In this document: positions 43,465-55,090 of the stretch, piece by piece
Layout of the letters: every line of letters starts with the position of its first letter
Position numbering within the stretch: the stretch's first letter is position 1
Position numbers and translations under genes: made by a program
Assembly (NCBI GenBank): GCA_036873135.1
Contig: JAPTYO010000007.1
Coordinates: 61,676,383-61,740,382, forward strand
Source: Clarkia xantiana subsp. parviflora
Taxonomy: Eukaryota > Streptophyta > Magnoliopsida > Myrtales > Onagraceae
Length of the DNA: 64,000 nucleotides
Reading direction: 5' to 3'
Notes under the pieces: generated by a model
What the model was told of the DNA's origin: nothing
What the model saw: the letters and a program-made list of their open reading frames with translations, nothing else
The model's database searches: none

Positions 43465-44470
43465 AAAGAGGAAGATCTGTAAGGACAACCCTTACAACCG
43501 AAAAGGGACATAAGTCCCATAGGGCCACCCTTCCAACCGAAAAGGAGAAGATCCAAAAAGACAACTCTGAAATATGATAAGGCAATCGACAACCCTTACA
43601 TATAGAAATAGGAAGATCTATAAGGACAACCCTTACAACCGAAAAGGGACATAAGATCCATAGGGTCACCCTTCCAACCGAAAAGGGGAAGATCCAATAA
43701 GACAACTCTGAAATATGATAAGGCGATCGACAACCCTTACATATGTAAAGAGGAAGATCTATAATGACAACCATTACAACCGAAAAGTGACATAAGACCC
43801 ATAGGGCCACCCTTCCAACCAAAAAGGGGAAGATCCAAAAAGACAAATCTGAAATATTATAACTCGATCGACAACCCTTACATATGGAAAGAGGAAGATC
43901 TATAAGGACAACCCTTACAACCGAAAAAGGACATAAGACCCATTAGGCCACCCTTCCAACTGAAAAGGGGCAGATCCAAAAAGATAACTCTGAAATATGA
44001 TAAGGCGATCGACAACCCTTACATATAGAAAGAGGAAGATCTATAAGGACAAACCTTACAACCGAAAAGGGGCATAAAACACATAGGGCCACCCTTCCAA
44101 CCGAAAAGGGGAAGATCCAAAAAGACAACTCTGAAATATGATAAGGCGATCGACAACCCTTACATATGTAAAGAGGAAGATCTATAAGGACAACCCTTAC
44201 AACCGAAAAGGGACATAAGACCCATAGGACCACCCTTCCAACCGAAAAGGGGAAGATCCTAAAAGACAACTCTGAAATATTATAACGCGATTGACAACCC
44301 TTACATATGGAAAGAGGAAGATCTATAAGGTCAACCCTTACAACTGAAAAGGGACATAAGACCCATAGGGCCACCCTTCCAACAGAAAAGTGACATAAGA
44401 CCCATAGGGCCACCCTTCCAACATAAAAGAGACATAAGACCCACAGGGCCACCCTTCCAACATGATATAC
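43465..44470. repeat. ~141-bp tandem array (about 7 copies) in D1
   Basis: The unit contains GGAAGATCTATAAGGACAAC, CCTTACAACCGAAAAGGGAC, CCATAGGGCCACCCTTCCAA and TGATAAGGCGATCGACAACC. The last units shorten to a CATAAGACCCATAGGGCCAC sub-repeat. The unit is a multiple of three bases, so long repetitive minus-strand ORFs appear; they are not genes. Confidence 0.92.
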
Positions 44471-44539
44471 GAAATAAGTCCCCCAATCAAAGGGAAACTC
44501 ATCAAACAAGATATTGAATGTAAGTACTTCAATAGGTGA

Positions 44540-45187
44540 CTATCATGTCCATGTAGATCAAATGAGGGTGCGCTTCCCCCCTATACATCATCAAAGGGCT
44601 ACCATGTCCATATATCAAAGGAGGGCACCATCCCCCTATACTTGATCAATGGCTACCATGTCCATATATCAAAGGAGGGAACCATCCCCCTATACTTCAT
44701 CAAATGGCTACCATGCCCATATATATCAAATGACGCTACCATTCCCCCCTTTACATCATCAAAGGGCTACCATGTCCATATATCAAAGGAGGGCATCATC
44801 CCCCTATACTTCATCAAATGGCTACCATGACCATATATATCAAAGGAGGGTACCATTCCCCTTATACATCATCAAAGGGCTACCATGTCCATACATCAAA
44901 GAAGGATACCATCCCCCTATACTTCATCTAATGCCTACCATATCCATATATATCAAAGGAGGGTACCATTCCCCCTATACATCATCAACTGGCTACCATG
45001 TCCATATATCAAAGGAATATACCATTCCCCCCATATTCCATCAAATGGCTACCATGTCCATATATCAAAGGAATGTACCATCCCCCCGTATTTCATCAAA
45101 TGGCTATCATGTCCAAATATCAAAGGAGGGTACGATCCCCCTATACATCAACAATAGCTAGCATATCCATAAATCAAAGAAGGATAC
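44540..45187. repeat. ~55-bp tandem array in D1, cut by E2
   Basis: Unit GGCTACCATGTCCATATATC, AAAGGAGGG, CCATCCCCCTATAC. It is the reverse complement of the D2 array at 6232-6703. It continues after E2 at 53998-54090, sharing the TSD GATAC. Confidence 0.92.
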
Positions 45188-45812
45188 TGTTAGATATCTA
45201 TCCAATTCGGGTTCGTATTTACATTTCGGGACTCGTAAAATATCCCAAAAACCCTTTTACACAACACCTAAGTCTAAAAACGGTCCAGGATACGCGTAAT
45301 TCCCGGGCCATCGTACTTCCAGATTAAAACAATCCGGGTAGGTCCGGATTACCGTTTTTACTTCGTACGCTCACCCCGATTAAATTGCCAAGTGTGGGAA
45401 GTCGGTGCATACATAGTCCGCATTGATGACGCTATACGTCTTCCTTACATACCGACATCAGGTAATTCCAAACTGGGCATGATCCTTAAGTTCCCTATAA
45501 ATAGGGGGCCTAGGTCTCCATTTGAGATACCCTCACTTTTGGACTTGAAATGCTCTGACTTCTCTCTAAGGCTTTCTCTCTCTAAAAGTGCTAACTTGAG
45601 CGTCAGAGTGGGCCCAACCAGCATCACCCCCCACGCTGGTTACTGCCCTTCGTGCAGGTCTCGAAGATCAAGAGTCCAAGGTTTTGGATCAGAGTCCCGC
45701 TCGGCTATTGTGTATTAAAGGATTGCGGCGTTTCCGTCCTTATACATATATCTCGAGCCCGATCGTGAAAGAAAAAGCCTGAAACAACCCAAGTGGTGAA
45801 GCGAACTCAACA
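45188..45812 (+). mobile_element. 5' LTR of E2 (family A)
   Basis: 625 bp, TGTTAGATATC to CGAACTCAACA. TATA box TATAAATA at 45496-45503. Shorter in U3 than the E1 LTR, lacking part of the CAATCCGG hairpins. Confidence 0.92.
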
Positions 45813-45813
45813 T

Positions 45814-45828
45814 TTGGCGTCGTCTGAA
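45814..45828 (+). promoter_or_regulatory. Primer binding site of E2
   Basis: TTGGCGTCGTCTG, identical to the E1 site except for one C to T change inside the GCGCC core. Confidence 0.85.
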
Positions 45829-45847
45829 GTGATTCGAGCAAAAAGCC

Positions 45848-46564
45848 ATGCTGCAAGCCATGACAGGAAGACGACCAAAGAAGGCGGGTGCAAACAAGCC
45901 GAAGCCAATCAATAGCCAACCAGGACGTTCTCGCATGCCAAATACAAGATCCACCGCTTCAACCATACCATCCACAAATGTGCACGTGATCCACGGAGGC
46001 TTTGGAGCCGGAGGAGAAACGTCATATGAACGAGAAATATATGCTACCCGCACAAAGCGCATATGCCAGGATGCTGACAAAAGGGATACTGTCATGATAG
46101 ATGCTGACGAAGAGGATGATCGCACAAAAGAAGTCATTGGCTTTTCCTCAAAAGAAAAAATCCACATTGTGCACTCGCACACCGACGCGTTGGTTATAAC
46201 TATGGAAATTGATGGCATGGACGTCAAGCGCATTATGGTAGATGGTGGAAGTTCGCCCAACATCATTACAAAGGCTATCATTTTAGCCCTGGGGAGAAAG
46301 AAACTCGTCAAAAGAATGGACTCACCCTTGGTGGGATTCATGGGAGATGTAAGCTACCCGTTAGGATTCATAACTCTACCAGTCATCATGGGAGAAGGAA
46401 AGCAACAGCTCCAGATAGACGTACCATTCGTGATCGTAGAGAAGCTTGATGCATATAATGGAATCTTTGGATACACCACCATGAACAAATGGGGTATGAT
46501 AGCGTCAACATCACACCAAAAAGTCAAGTTTCAAACAAAGGCAGGGGTCGGTGAAGTAAAATGA
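45848..46564 (+). pseudogene. gag start fused to protease (gag core deleted) in E2
   Basis: A 239-codon frame from ATG 45848. The first ~44 codons match the E1 gag N-terminus (TGRRPKK, STASTIPSTN). It then jumps to VHVIHGGFGAGGET, which in E1 follows the zinc knuckle some 500 codons later. The deletion removes the capsid domain and knuckle but keeps the frame. The protease active site IMVDGGSS is intact (about codon 128); the later box reads GIFGYTT against ILGRTT in E1. TGA at 46562, with a further stop at 46649, before the RT linker in the same frame. Confidence 0.88.
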
Positions 46565-48150
46565 GATCAACAGCTATCAAAAGATTGCTACAAGGTTGCA
46601 CTTCAACATGGGGATAAGACGAATAATGGCGGAATTCCTATCATTGATTAAGACCTGAGGACGGATCATGCACGTCCTGCTCCTATTGAAGCACTGCAAG
46701 AAGTCAAGATTGATGAGCCAGAAAGGATGGTTCGAGTGGGGGCATCATTGTCAAAAGATGAAGTGATAGAAATCAAGGCACTTCTAGAAGAATATAAAGA
46801 GCTGTTCGCATGGTCACCAAGCGATATGCCAGGAATAAGCCCAGACATAATCCCTCACAAGCTCAACATCAAACCAGGATCCAGACCTATAACACAAAAG
46901 CTACGTCCATTAGGGGGTGACAAAAAAACTCGCAATACGAGAAGAAGTGGGCAAGCTGCTGAACGCAGGTTTCATTGAAGAATCACAATATCAAACATGG
47001 GTGGCGAATCCAGTTTTGGTACCCAAACCTAACGGAAAGATGAGAATGTGCATCGATTACAGGGACCTCAACAATGCGTGCCTAAAGGATTCATATCCGC
47101 TGCCAAGGATAGACCATCTAGTAGATGCAACTGCAGGACACGAGCTAATGTCAGTAATGGACGCGTATTCAGGATACAATGGCGAAACAAGACGCACCTC
47201 ACACTGCATTCTATGCAGACTGAGAGATCTACAATTACAAAGTCATGCCATTCGGACTAATTAATGCCGGAGCAACATACCAACGAATGGTCAACACAAT
47301 TTTCGGAGATATGATTGGGAAATTCATGGAAGCATACGTAGATGACATGGTCGTGAAGTCGACAAAAAGTCGTAATCATGCTGATGACCTCCGCCAAGTG
47401 TTTAAAAGAATGCGAGAATTCCATGTGAGATTAAATCAAACAAAGTGTGCCTTTGGCGTGCAATCTGGAAAAGTTCTCGGTTTCATGGTCAGCGAGAGAG
47501 GGATCGAAGCAAACCCGGAAAAAGTAAAGGCGATAGAAGAGATGGAGTCCCCAAAGAAGCACAAAGAAGTCCAACAGCTGAATGGACGACTAGCAGCTCT
47601 TAACAGATTCCTTGCAAGAATAGGGGACAAAGCCCTTCCATTCTTCCAAGTACTTCGTGCAAACAAGAAGTTCGAATGGACACCAGTATGTGAAGAAGCA
47701 TTCCAACAATTGAAACCGCATTTGCGTACGCTCCCAGCATTAGCAAAACCAATCCAAGGAGAACCACTCTACCTATACATATCCGTAAGCAACACCGCGG
47801 TCAGTTCAGTATTCGTCAAGCAAAAAGGGACTACACAGCTTCCAGTATATTACGTGAGCAAGATCTTGGCAAAGTACGAAGTGAATTATATGCCAATTGA
47901 AAAGTACCTGTATGCTCTCATAGTTGCGGCAAGGAAATTGAGGCCATACTTCCATGCACATGAGATAACAGTCCTAACGGACCAACCCTTGAAGCACCTC
48001 CTGTCAAAGCCAAACATGTCAGGAAAATTAACAAAGTGGTCAATTGAGCTAAGTGAATTCCGCATTCACTTTGCACCACGAACAGCAATCAAGGGACAAG
48101 CATTGGCAGAATTTATCGCAGAATTCACAAGAATAACCCGGAAACTGACA
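46565..48150 (+). pseudogene. Reverse transcriptase and RT-linked RNase H of E2
   Basis: Linker with ELFAWSPSDMPGISPD near 46800. Frameshift near 46916. RT continues with MCIDYRDLNNACLKD and SVMDAYSGYN. A small deletion/frameshift near 47180 and TGA near 47220 follow. RT then reopens (from 47245) with MPFGLINAGATYQRMV and the catalytic YVDDM (about 47335). The RT-linked RNase H region has YMPIEKYLYALIV and HEITVLTDQ. Another frameshift lies near 48130. It matches E3 RT closely but is less intact. Confidence 0.88.
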
Positions 48151-48764
48151 TTCAAGATGAGACACAACAAAATGAAGAACACACTGAGGTGTGGCAAATG
48201 TACACTGATGGTTCCTCAAACGTGGAAGGATCAGGAGCTGGATTCCTCATAATTCCACCAGATGGGTCAGAACCTTCGAAGTACGCTCTAAGCTTAACAT
48301 TCAGAGCAACGAATAACATGGCAGAATATGAAGCCTTGATAACAGGCTTAAGGATTGAAAAGGGCCTCGGAATCAAACACTTAAGAGTCAAGTGCGACTC
48401 ACAGCTGGTTGTAAATCAGGTCAAAGGGGAGTACGTGGCCAAGTCAGAGAACATGCAGAAATACTTGGGACAAGCAAAAGAACTCATTGCAAGCTTTCAA
48501 ACTTTCAACATAACGTCTGTCCCAAGGGAAGAAAATCAAGAGGCAGATGCGCTAAGCAAGTTTGCACAAGGGAAGGAGCAAGGCCAAAAAACACATTTCG
48601 TCGAAAACAGGATCATATCTGTAATCGACAAGCTAGAGGTGCTAAATATCAACACAGAGCCGACATGGATGACTCCAATTCTGGCATACCTCACGGTTAA
48701 TGTCCTTCCAGAAGAAAGACTTAAGCGCAGAAAATCAGCAGAATCGCTGTCAACTATACGTTGA
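48151..48764 (+). pseudogene. Second RNase H of E2
   Basis: WQMYTDGSSN, NNMAEYEAL, VKCDSQLVV and NQEADALSKF carry the four acidic catalytic residues, so the domain itself looks intact. A frameshift near 48740 separates it from integrase. Confidence 0.85.
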
Positions 48765-49897
48765 TTGAAGGCCAGTTATACAAGAAGGGATTCTCGATGC
48801 CATACCTAAAGTGCTTAACTTTCCCAGAGGGCATGGCAATATTGAAGGACTTACACGAAGGCCAAACAGCTTGTCACGAGGGGGCAAGATCCTTAATCCG
48901 AAAAGCGCTTGGTCTAGGATATTATTGGCCAACAATGAGAAACCAAGCAACAAACATGGTCACGGAGTGCGAATCCTATCAATTATATTCAAGGAACATA
49001 ACGGCTCCCGTGATAGAGTTGTGTCCAATTGCAAGTTCTTGGCTTTTCGCACAATGGGGAATTGACTTGGTAGGACCACTTCCACAATCCAAGGGGCAAA
49101 CAAAGTACATTGTAGTAGCAATCGACTACTTCTCCAAGTGGATTGAAGCTAAGGCATTAGCACGTACGACAGACGCACAAATAATGGATTTCATACGAAA
49201 CCACATCATCGCACGATATGGTGTACCAAAGGTACTCATCAACGATAATGGACCACAATTTAGAAGTTCAAGACTGCAAGCGTTCTGTGAAAGACTCAAC
49301 ATAGATCACCACATCGCATCAGTGCGTCATGCTCAAACTAATGGCCAAGTCGAATCCCCTAACAAGATCGTCTTGGATGGTCTTAAGAAGAGAGTTCATG
49401 CTTTGAAAGGAGGATGGGCAGAAGAACTTAGCAGTGTCCTATGGGCTGTGCGTACAACCCCGAAGGAGTCAACAGGCGAAACACCGTTTAGCCTGGTATA
49501 CGGAACAGAAGCCGTAGCTCCAATCGAAATCGCCGTCTCATCATACCGCACAACTCACTTCGACCCCCAAACCAACGAAGCAGTGATACGTTTAGACCTG
49601 GACTTAGCAGATGAAAGAAGGCGAAACTCGGAGCTAACCCAAGCACGTATGCGCTTAATAACTGCAAGATACTACAGCAGGAAAGTGAAAGGCATACAAT
49701 TCCATGTAGGCGAGATGGTGTGGAGAAGGAATGAAGTCTCACATTTGGATCAAATCGACAAGTTATCTCCAAAGTGGGAAGGCCCATACAAGATTGTCTC
49801 AGTCCCTTATGTTAGCGCGTACCGCCTCCAAGACACCGAGGGCAACATCCTTCCAAACACATTCAACGCGGGGCACTTGAAGAAATTCCACGGTTGA
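48761..49897 (+). CDS. Integrase of E2
   Basis: A 378-codon open frame; the first codon is TTG and is part of the polyprotein (NYTLIEGQLYKK). D-D-E residues are visible in GIDLVGPLP, LINDNGPQF and TNGQVESPNK. The C-terminal part has GEMVWRRNEV, SPKWEGPYKI and GHLKKFHG. The zinc domain reads HEGQTACHEG then ECESYQLYS: the second Cys of the H-H-C-C pattern is Tyr, which should weaken zinc binding. Ends at 49897, followed by the noncoding region shared with E1. Confidence 0.87.
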   Translation: MIEGQLYKKGFSMPYLKCLTFPEGMAILKDLHEGQTACHEGARSLIRKALGLGYYWPTMRNQATNMVTECESYQLYSRNITAPVIELCPIASSWLFAQWGIDLVGPLPQSKGQTKYIVVAIDYFSKWIEAKALARTTDAQIMDFIRNHIIARYGVPKVLINDNGPQFRSSRLQAFCERLNIDHHIASVRHAQTNGQVESPNKIVLDGLKKRVHALKGGWAEELSSVLWAVRTTPKESTGETPFSLVYGTEAVAPIEIAVSSYRTTHFDPQTNEAVIRLDLDLADERRRNSELTQARMRLITARYYSRKVKGIQFHVGEMVWRRNEVSHLDQIDKLSPKWEGPYKIVSVPYVSAYRLQDTEGNILPNTFNAGHLKKFHG

Positions 49898-51060
49898 AGC
49901 AAGAACATTATATCACAAATGAGCTATTGTATCAAGCTCTTTTGTCTTAAACTCTTACATAAAAAGGAGGGAGATTCATTAACTCATGTTTGTTTACAAT
50001 CATGTAATCACATCAATCATTTAATAAAGTCAATTTACTCTCGTAGGTACCTTCCCACATTATGCAATATACTCTGGATTAACATCAAGTAGAAAATAAT
50101 GTGCATACTACTCATAATCATCATGCCATGCAACTTATAATAGGCGACATCAACAAGTTCATCCTCAACAAATTCAAAAGCAACATCATGCAATATTCCA
50201 AAAGTGACATGGTGCAATATCCTTCTCAAAAGGACAATACCATGTTCACATCTATAAAAAATAACATGTTGCGACATCCTTTCCAAGAGGGCAAACCTCA
50301 TGTTTACTTCTAAAAAATGACATGTTGTGAAATCCTTTGGGCAAATCCTCATAGCCATTCCCTGAATAGAAACAGGATGCGGCAAATGCAATGATGGGAC
50401 TGATCACCCCACCGTGGAGGAAGTCCTCTTGTTAGACGACAACCCCACACACTAAAAGTATGCATACTCTCTTAAGGGTTCATACACCATGAAGACTTAG
50501 GCCCGAAAAGGGATAGCTTCATGTTATACGCTTTTTTAAGCAAACCTTGTACAAAACTCATCATACTTACAAGTTGAGTCTTGTATAACGTTATCTTGCT
50601 CTTTAGTATTTAACGCAACAACAGCAAAATAAACAAGAGGAATCTTGTAACAACATCGCCTTAGAGTGGAACTAAGAGACGGTATAAACTTAAGTCTTGC
50701 TTCGTCAAGACGACTCTGCTACATGTCAAAGGCCAAGTGCCAAGTACATTACTACCTGCCATGCTGCAAGTACCAAGTGTACATAACACCCTGCAATGCA
50801 CAAGTCTCCACATCGTATGTTCTATCCATCACAGCAAGGAATTCAGTCCTATCATGCAAGTCCAATACATATGGACAACAAAGATAACGCAAGGTATGAA
50901 ATACTACTAACAAAGTTATCATATAATTATTATTATTGAAGAACAGGTCTAAAAGACGAAGTTCTAGACAAAGCAAATACACAAATAAAGGTTTTGGACA
51001 AAAACCTCAAAAATATCATCATCTCCAAAGGACTAAGACAATAGGTCTAGAAAATCAACA
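49898..51060 (+). other. Noncoding region after integrase in E2
   Basis: From about 50025 it matches 12280-13368 of E1. Contains no believable ORF. It separates the convergent sense and antisense genes. Confidence 0.8.
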
Positions 51061-52549
51061 CCAAGGACAAACATCAACTCAAAGACACATGAGAAGTTCC
51101 ACTATCCCCAGTAAGCTGTGGAACAACATCCATACGTTCAGGAGGAGTAGCAAGAACATCAGCACCTTCTCCATCTTCAATCATATCATAGGCAGTTTCA
51201 TCAAGCCCCAAAATATGCAATGCCTTCAGATAATTAACGGCATAGTCAGAACAAGGCCCAAGCTTGTCAAAAGGAAAGTTGGGGGCAAGCGCGTTGACAC
51301 GACGAAAGTAATCCTCGACACGCTTGCCCATCATGGTGTCAGTTATCTTTTTAGCTGCAAGCCCAAAAGCAGGATTACTCAAGTACTGGGAAAAACCCGC
51401 CTCAATTCCAAGTGCATAATGTTCCTCACGTGCGGCAATCAAGGCAGCTTCTTGAGACGTGAGGTCATCAGAAATCTGTTTCTCAAGTGCAATCATCTAA
51501 GCTTCAAGATCAAGAATTCGAGTCTCCAGCACCTGATATTGGGTCTCGGAATCGACTACCTTCAAACCAAGTGCACACACCTTCTCCTTAGAACGAGCAA
51601 GTTCAAGACTAATGGTGTTACATTTGTTGACAGCAGTTCTTCTAGCACTAACAAGCTCCACAACATACGACGACATGTTAACCATCTGAGACACAGCCTG
51701 AAAACCATACAAAAGCACAAAGCCATAAATATTACACAATAAAGATATACAACACGTAAGTCGTCAAGAAATAGAACTTGTTAACTTACAGGAGCAAAGT
51801 TGGCCAAAGCATGTTCAACACATTCTTCAGCTTCTTCATCAGTCTTCGGACAGACAGGTCGATCACCGGGGGGCACACTCCTACGCAACACGCGAACACC
51901 AACCTCCGGCATATTAAGCTTCACCTCCTTCGGAAAGCGAAGACCGCCTCTACCAAGAGGTCTCCAAGCATCACCAGATATATCACCATCCAAGGGGCGA
52001 AGAAGATGATCACGCTTCAAAGTTGGGATAGCTGCAAAGGGAAAGATAAGGAATAAAAACTAAGTGTGAAAATCAGGGTGTAATAAGAAATGCAAGGAAC
52101 ATCTCATACCAACAGACGGAGAGCAATCCTCTGCAAGTCGATCTCTCGACTGGGGGCAGAAAATACCATCGCGCACTTAGTGACTTCCTTTCCCTTATCA
52201 AGAGTGGAAGGAGGAAAGGCAGCATTCGTCTTTATACGATTTGGATCACTCGAGACATGCGACACCACTTCGGATCGCTTGACAGGAAGTTGATAATCAT
52301 CCACGGAAACTTCAAGAGCAGGGGAACGTACTGGATAATCAAAAAAGACAAAGCAAACGATGAGTTAAAGAGATAAAAAAGAAAAAAGTTACTGGGAAAA
52401 AACATCTCACCCATGAGCCCTTTCCCACGTCCATATCCAGATGTCACGGGGGCAGCAAGAACAAGTGGTGTAGCAGACGTCTCGGACGGAGGAGTGTGAC
52501 GAATAGATACGTAACTTGGAATCCTGAAAATTACAAGTAACAAGCCAGT
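51061..52549 (-). pseudogene. Antisense gene of E2 (Tat aORF, 5' part deleted)
   Basis: After an acceptor (TTTTCAG, exon from about 52524) come short exon-like blocks: PLVLAAPVTSGYGRGKGL (ending in GGTGAGATG), VDDYQLPVKRSEVVSHVSS, then LKRDHLLRPLDGDISGDAW with VGVRVLRRSVPPGD (52020-51790). The coiled-coil block starts at about 51690 (MVNMSSYVVELVSARRTAV) and a stop lies at 51497. The C-terminus runs 51496-51074, ending after NFPFDKLGPCSDYAVNYL. Compared with E1 the Transposase_28-like exon is missing. Function unknown. Confidence 0.6.
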
Positions 52550-53435
52550 CAGTATACAAGCTCCACACGCGCCGCCGCCGTCCACACGCGCCGCCACCAC
52601 CGCCCTCACGCGCCGCTACCAAATGCCTCACGCGCCGCTCCCCTTTGCTCCACACGCCGTCTCGATTCCCTCCTTGCCCGGATTCGATCTTGGTCAATGT
52701 CAAATGTGATGAGATTACTCCAAATTCACACCTCCATGAATTCCCTCTTCTTCAAGAATGGAGAGCTTCTTGAGGATTTATCTATTAAAGGATGTAAGAT
52801 AATGGGTATTCTCTCTCCTAATTCTCATTAATAGTGCTTACACCATTTGCTAAGGACTAAACTAATATTTATTTTCATACAAGTCCTTAGTATCATATAC
52901 TTGCACCTCTCCTATACTTGTCTTACATACATGTTCTCTAGTATTACATAGCGCGCTTCGTAGATCGTCATGCATGATTATTGCCTTTATACATACATAA
53001 TACAAATTCATGATAGTCGTGCGATTATTTTTATAAATCTAAATATGAATTACATGCTTGCATCATTTTTCATATTTACATCATGCTTCATGATTACATA
53101 TATGTTCCCCAATTTCCTATTACTCTAAGTGTTTTGCTTATTACATGATAATGTTATTCACCTACTACGCTATCATCATTTACGTTTTGACAACGTGTTA
53201 CACGCTTATTTCATACACCGTGATATTATCACAATGCATATCATTCTACGCATATTTTCCGCTACGCTAACCTTGTAAACAGATTACGTACGTACGGCGG
53301 AAAATTAAAAGTTGGTCAGATTTACGATCTCAACTATCGAATTGACAAACAGGCCACCCCCGAGGTCAGTACCGAACCTAAATTGGACGAATAACTTATA
53401 TTTGAAAAGAGTCAAGCACGGGTTTTGAACAACTA
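52550..53435. other. GC-rich remnant and 3' noncoding region of E2
   Basis: 52560-52640 is a C-rich ACGCGCCGCC block equal to the core of the duplicated unit in E1. The rest matches 17936-18602. E2 lacks the 66-bp satellite of E1: the sequence jumps from the equivalent of E1 15795 to about 17330. Confidence 0.8.
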
Positions 53436-53452
53436 CTTGACTCGGGGGCAAT
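53436..53452 (+). promoter_or_regulatory. Polypurine tract of E2
   Basis: CTTGACTCGGGGGCAAT directly before TGTTAG of the 3' LTR. Confidence 0.85.
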
Positions 53453-53997
53453 TGTTAGATATCTGTCCGATTCGGGTTCGTATTTACATTTCGGGACTCG
53501 TAAAATATCCCAAAAACCCTTTTACACGACACCTAAGTCTAAAAACGGTCCGGGATTCGCGTAATTCCCGGGCCAACGGACTTCCAGATTGCCTAAGGCA
53601 ATCTGGACCAGTCCATATTGCTTCGGCAATCCGGATGTCCGGATTGATAAAACAATCCGGGTAGGTCCGGATTACCGTTTTTACTTCGTATGCTCACCCC
53701 GATTAAATTGCCAAGTGCGGGAAGTCGGTGCATACATAGTCCGCCTTGATGACGGTATACGTCTTCCTTACATACCAACACGTCGGAGTGGGCCCAACTA
53801 GCATCCCCCCCCCCCCCACACTGGTCACTGCCCTTCGTACAGGTCTTGAAGATCAAGAGTCCAAGGTTGAGGATCAGAGTCCCGCTCGGCGATTGTGTAT
53901 TAAAGGATTGCGGCGTTCCCGTCCTTATACATATATCTCGAGCCCGATCGTGAAAGAAAAAGCCTGAAACAACCCAAGTGGTGAAGCGAACCCAGCA
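53453..53997 (+). mobile_element. 3' LTR of E2 (family A) with internal deletion
   Basis: 545 bp, TGTTAGATATC to CCCAGCA, followed by GATAC. Compared with the 5' LTR it lacks the stretch from ACATCAGG to TTGAGCG, which includes the TATA box. On the other hand it keeps more of the U3 hairpin repeats than the 5' LTR. Confidence 0.92.
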
Positions 53998-54829
53998 GAT
54001 ACCATCCCCCTATACCTCAACAGCGGTTATCATGCCCAAATGTATCAAAGGAGGAAACAATACCCCTATATCACAACAATGGCTATCATGTCCACGGAAG
54101 AAGGTTCAACATATATAGAAAACCAGTACACTATAAATGATCATCAAAAGGCTCGTACCCTAGATCCAATAATACCCGGGTTAGCCAAGCATGAGGCTCC
54201 ATCACCATGAATGCATCCTCTTTATTCCAAGTCCAACAACCGCAAGTTCGGTGGTCGAAGGGACAAACTAAGGAGATAGCCTCCACCAAACTTTCAAAAA
54301 ACTATCAATAGACTAATCAGACACCTATACAACCATCACAGAGTCAAGCAAAGGTTAGGGCCATTGCTTAACTCGGGGGGCAAAGCGGGATATACGCTCA
54401 ATTAAGCAACGGACATCCTCCAGCCCACCTCAAAAGCAAGTAAGGAAACTTCAAGAAGGTAGCAATCAAACACAAGGAGACCGTCAACCATAGCAAACCA
54501 AGGGGACGAAGGACATAGCAAAAAAGTACTCCAAGAGGAGGAGCAATAACACGTCAGGTACAATTAACCCTACCACGACGCACTATGCTATGCCATCAAC
54601 GCCAACCTACCGAGGAGTACGTCCCAAAGTGCACAAAGATCTTATGCTTACTACGGGGGAAAAGACACGTGCATGGATAATACTACTTGCTAAAGGAAGG
54701 ACTATGGTGGATAAACAAACGTCACAAGGACCCCTAAGGGGGAGATAAGCCAAACAATCCCAACACTACCCAAGGTAGTCGGGGGAGGGACCAAACACCT
54801 ACAACAAGCTATGTATCAACTAGTGGCAT

Positions 54830-55090
54830 GGAAAGAACAACCTTATATATGAGCTACCAAGGGTAGCCAATACGAGGAGTATCCCTCTACATACAACAAC
54901 GTGTCCACTACGGGGGCACGCATATATGAGCTACCAAGCGTAGCCAATACGAGGAGTATCTCTCTACATACAACAACGTGTCCACTACGGGGGCACTCAA
55001 ATAAGAGCTACCAAGCATAACTAACACGAGGAGTAACCCTCTACGTACAACAACGTGTCCACTACGGGGGCACGCATACATGGGTTGCCA
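54830..55090. repeat. ~75-bp tandem repeat (3 copies) in D1
   Basis: Unit GAGCTACCAAGCGTAG, CAATACGAGGAGTATCC and CAACAACGTGTCCACTACGG. The same repeats appear in reverse at about 5480-5680 in D2. Confidence 0.88.

Larger units (their letters stand above)
45188..53997 (+). mobile_element. Element E2: Tat-type LTR retrotransposon with pol but without gag core, TSD GATAC
   Basis: LTRs 45188-45812 and 53453-53997 (family A), flanked by GATAC at 45183-45187 and 53998-54002. Internal order: primer site, start of gag fused to protease, RT, RNase H, second RNase H, integrase, noncoding region, antisense gene (minus), 3' region, polypurine tract. Most of gag is deleted and pol carries several frameshifts. 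LTR, leader and 3' region are homologous to E1, which has gag but no pol. E2 landed in the 55-bp satellite of D1. Confidence 0.93.

Noticed and set aside
43307..44509. Minus-strand ORFs of 179 and 188 codons with repeated peptides
   Set aside because: Same cause: 141-bp satellite units, a multiple of three, with no domain or start context.
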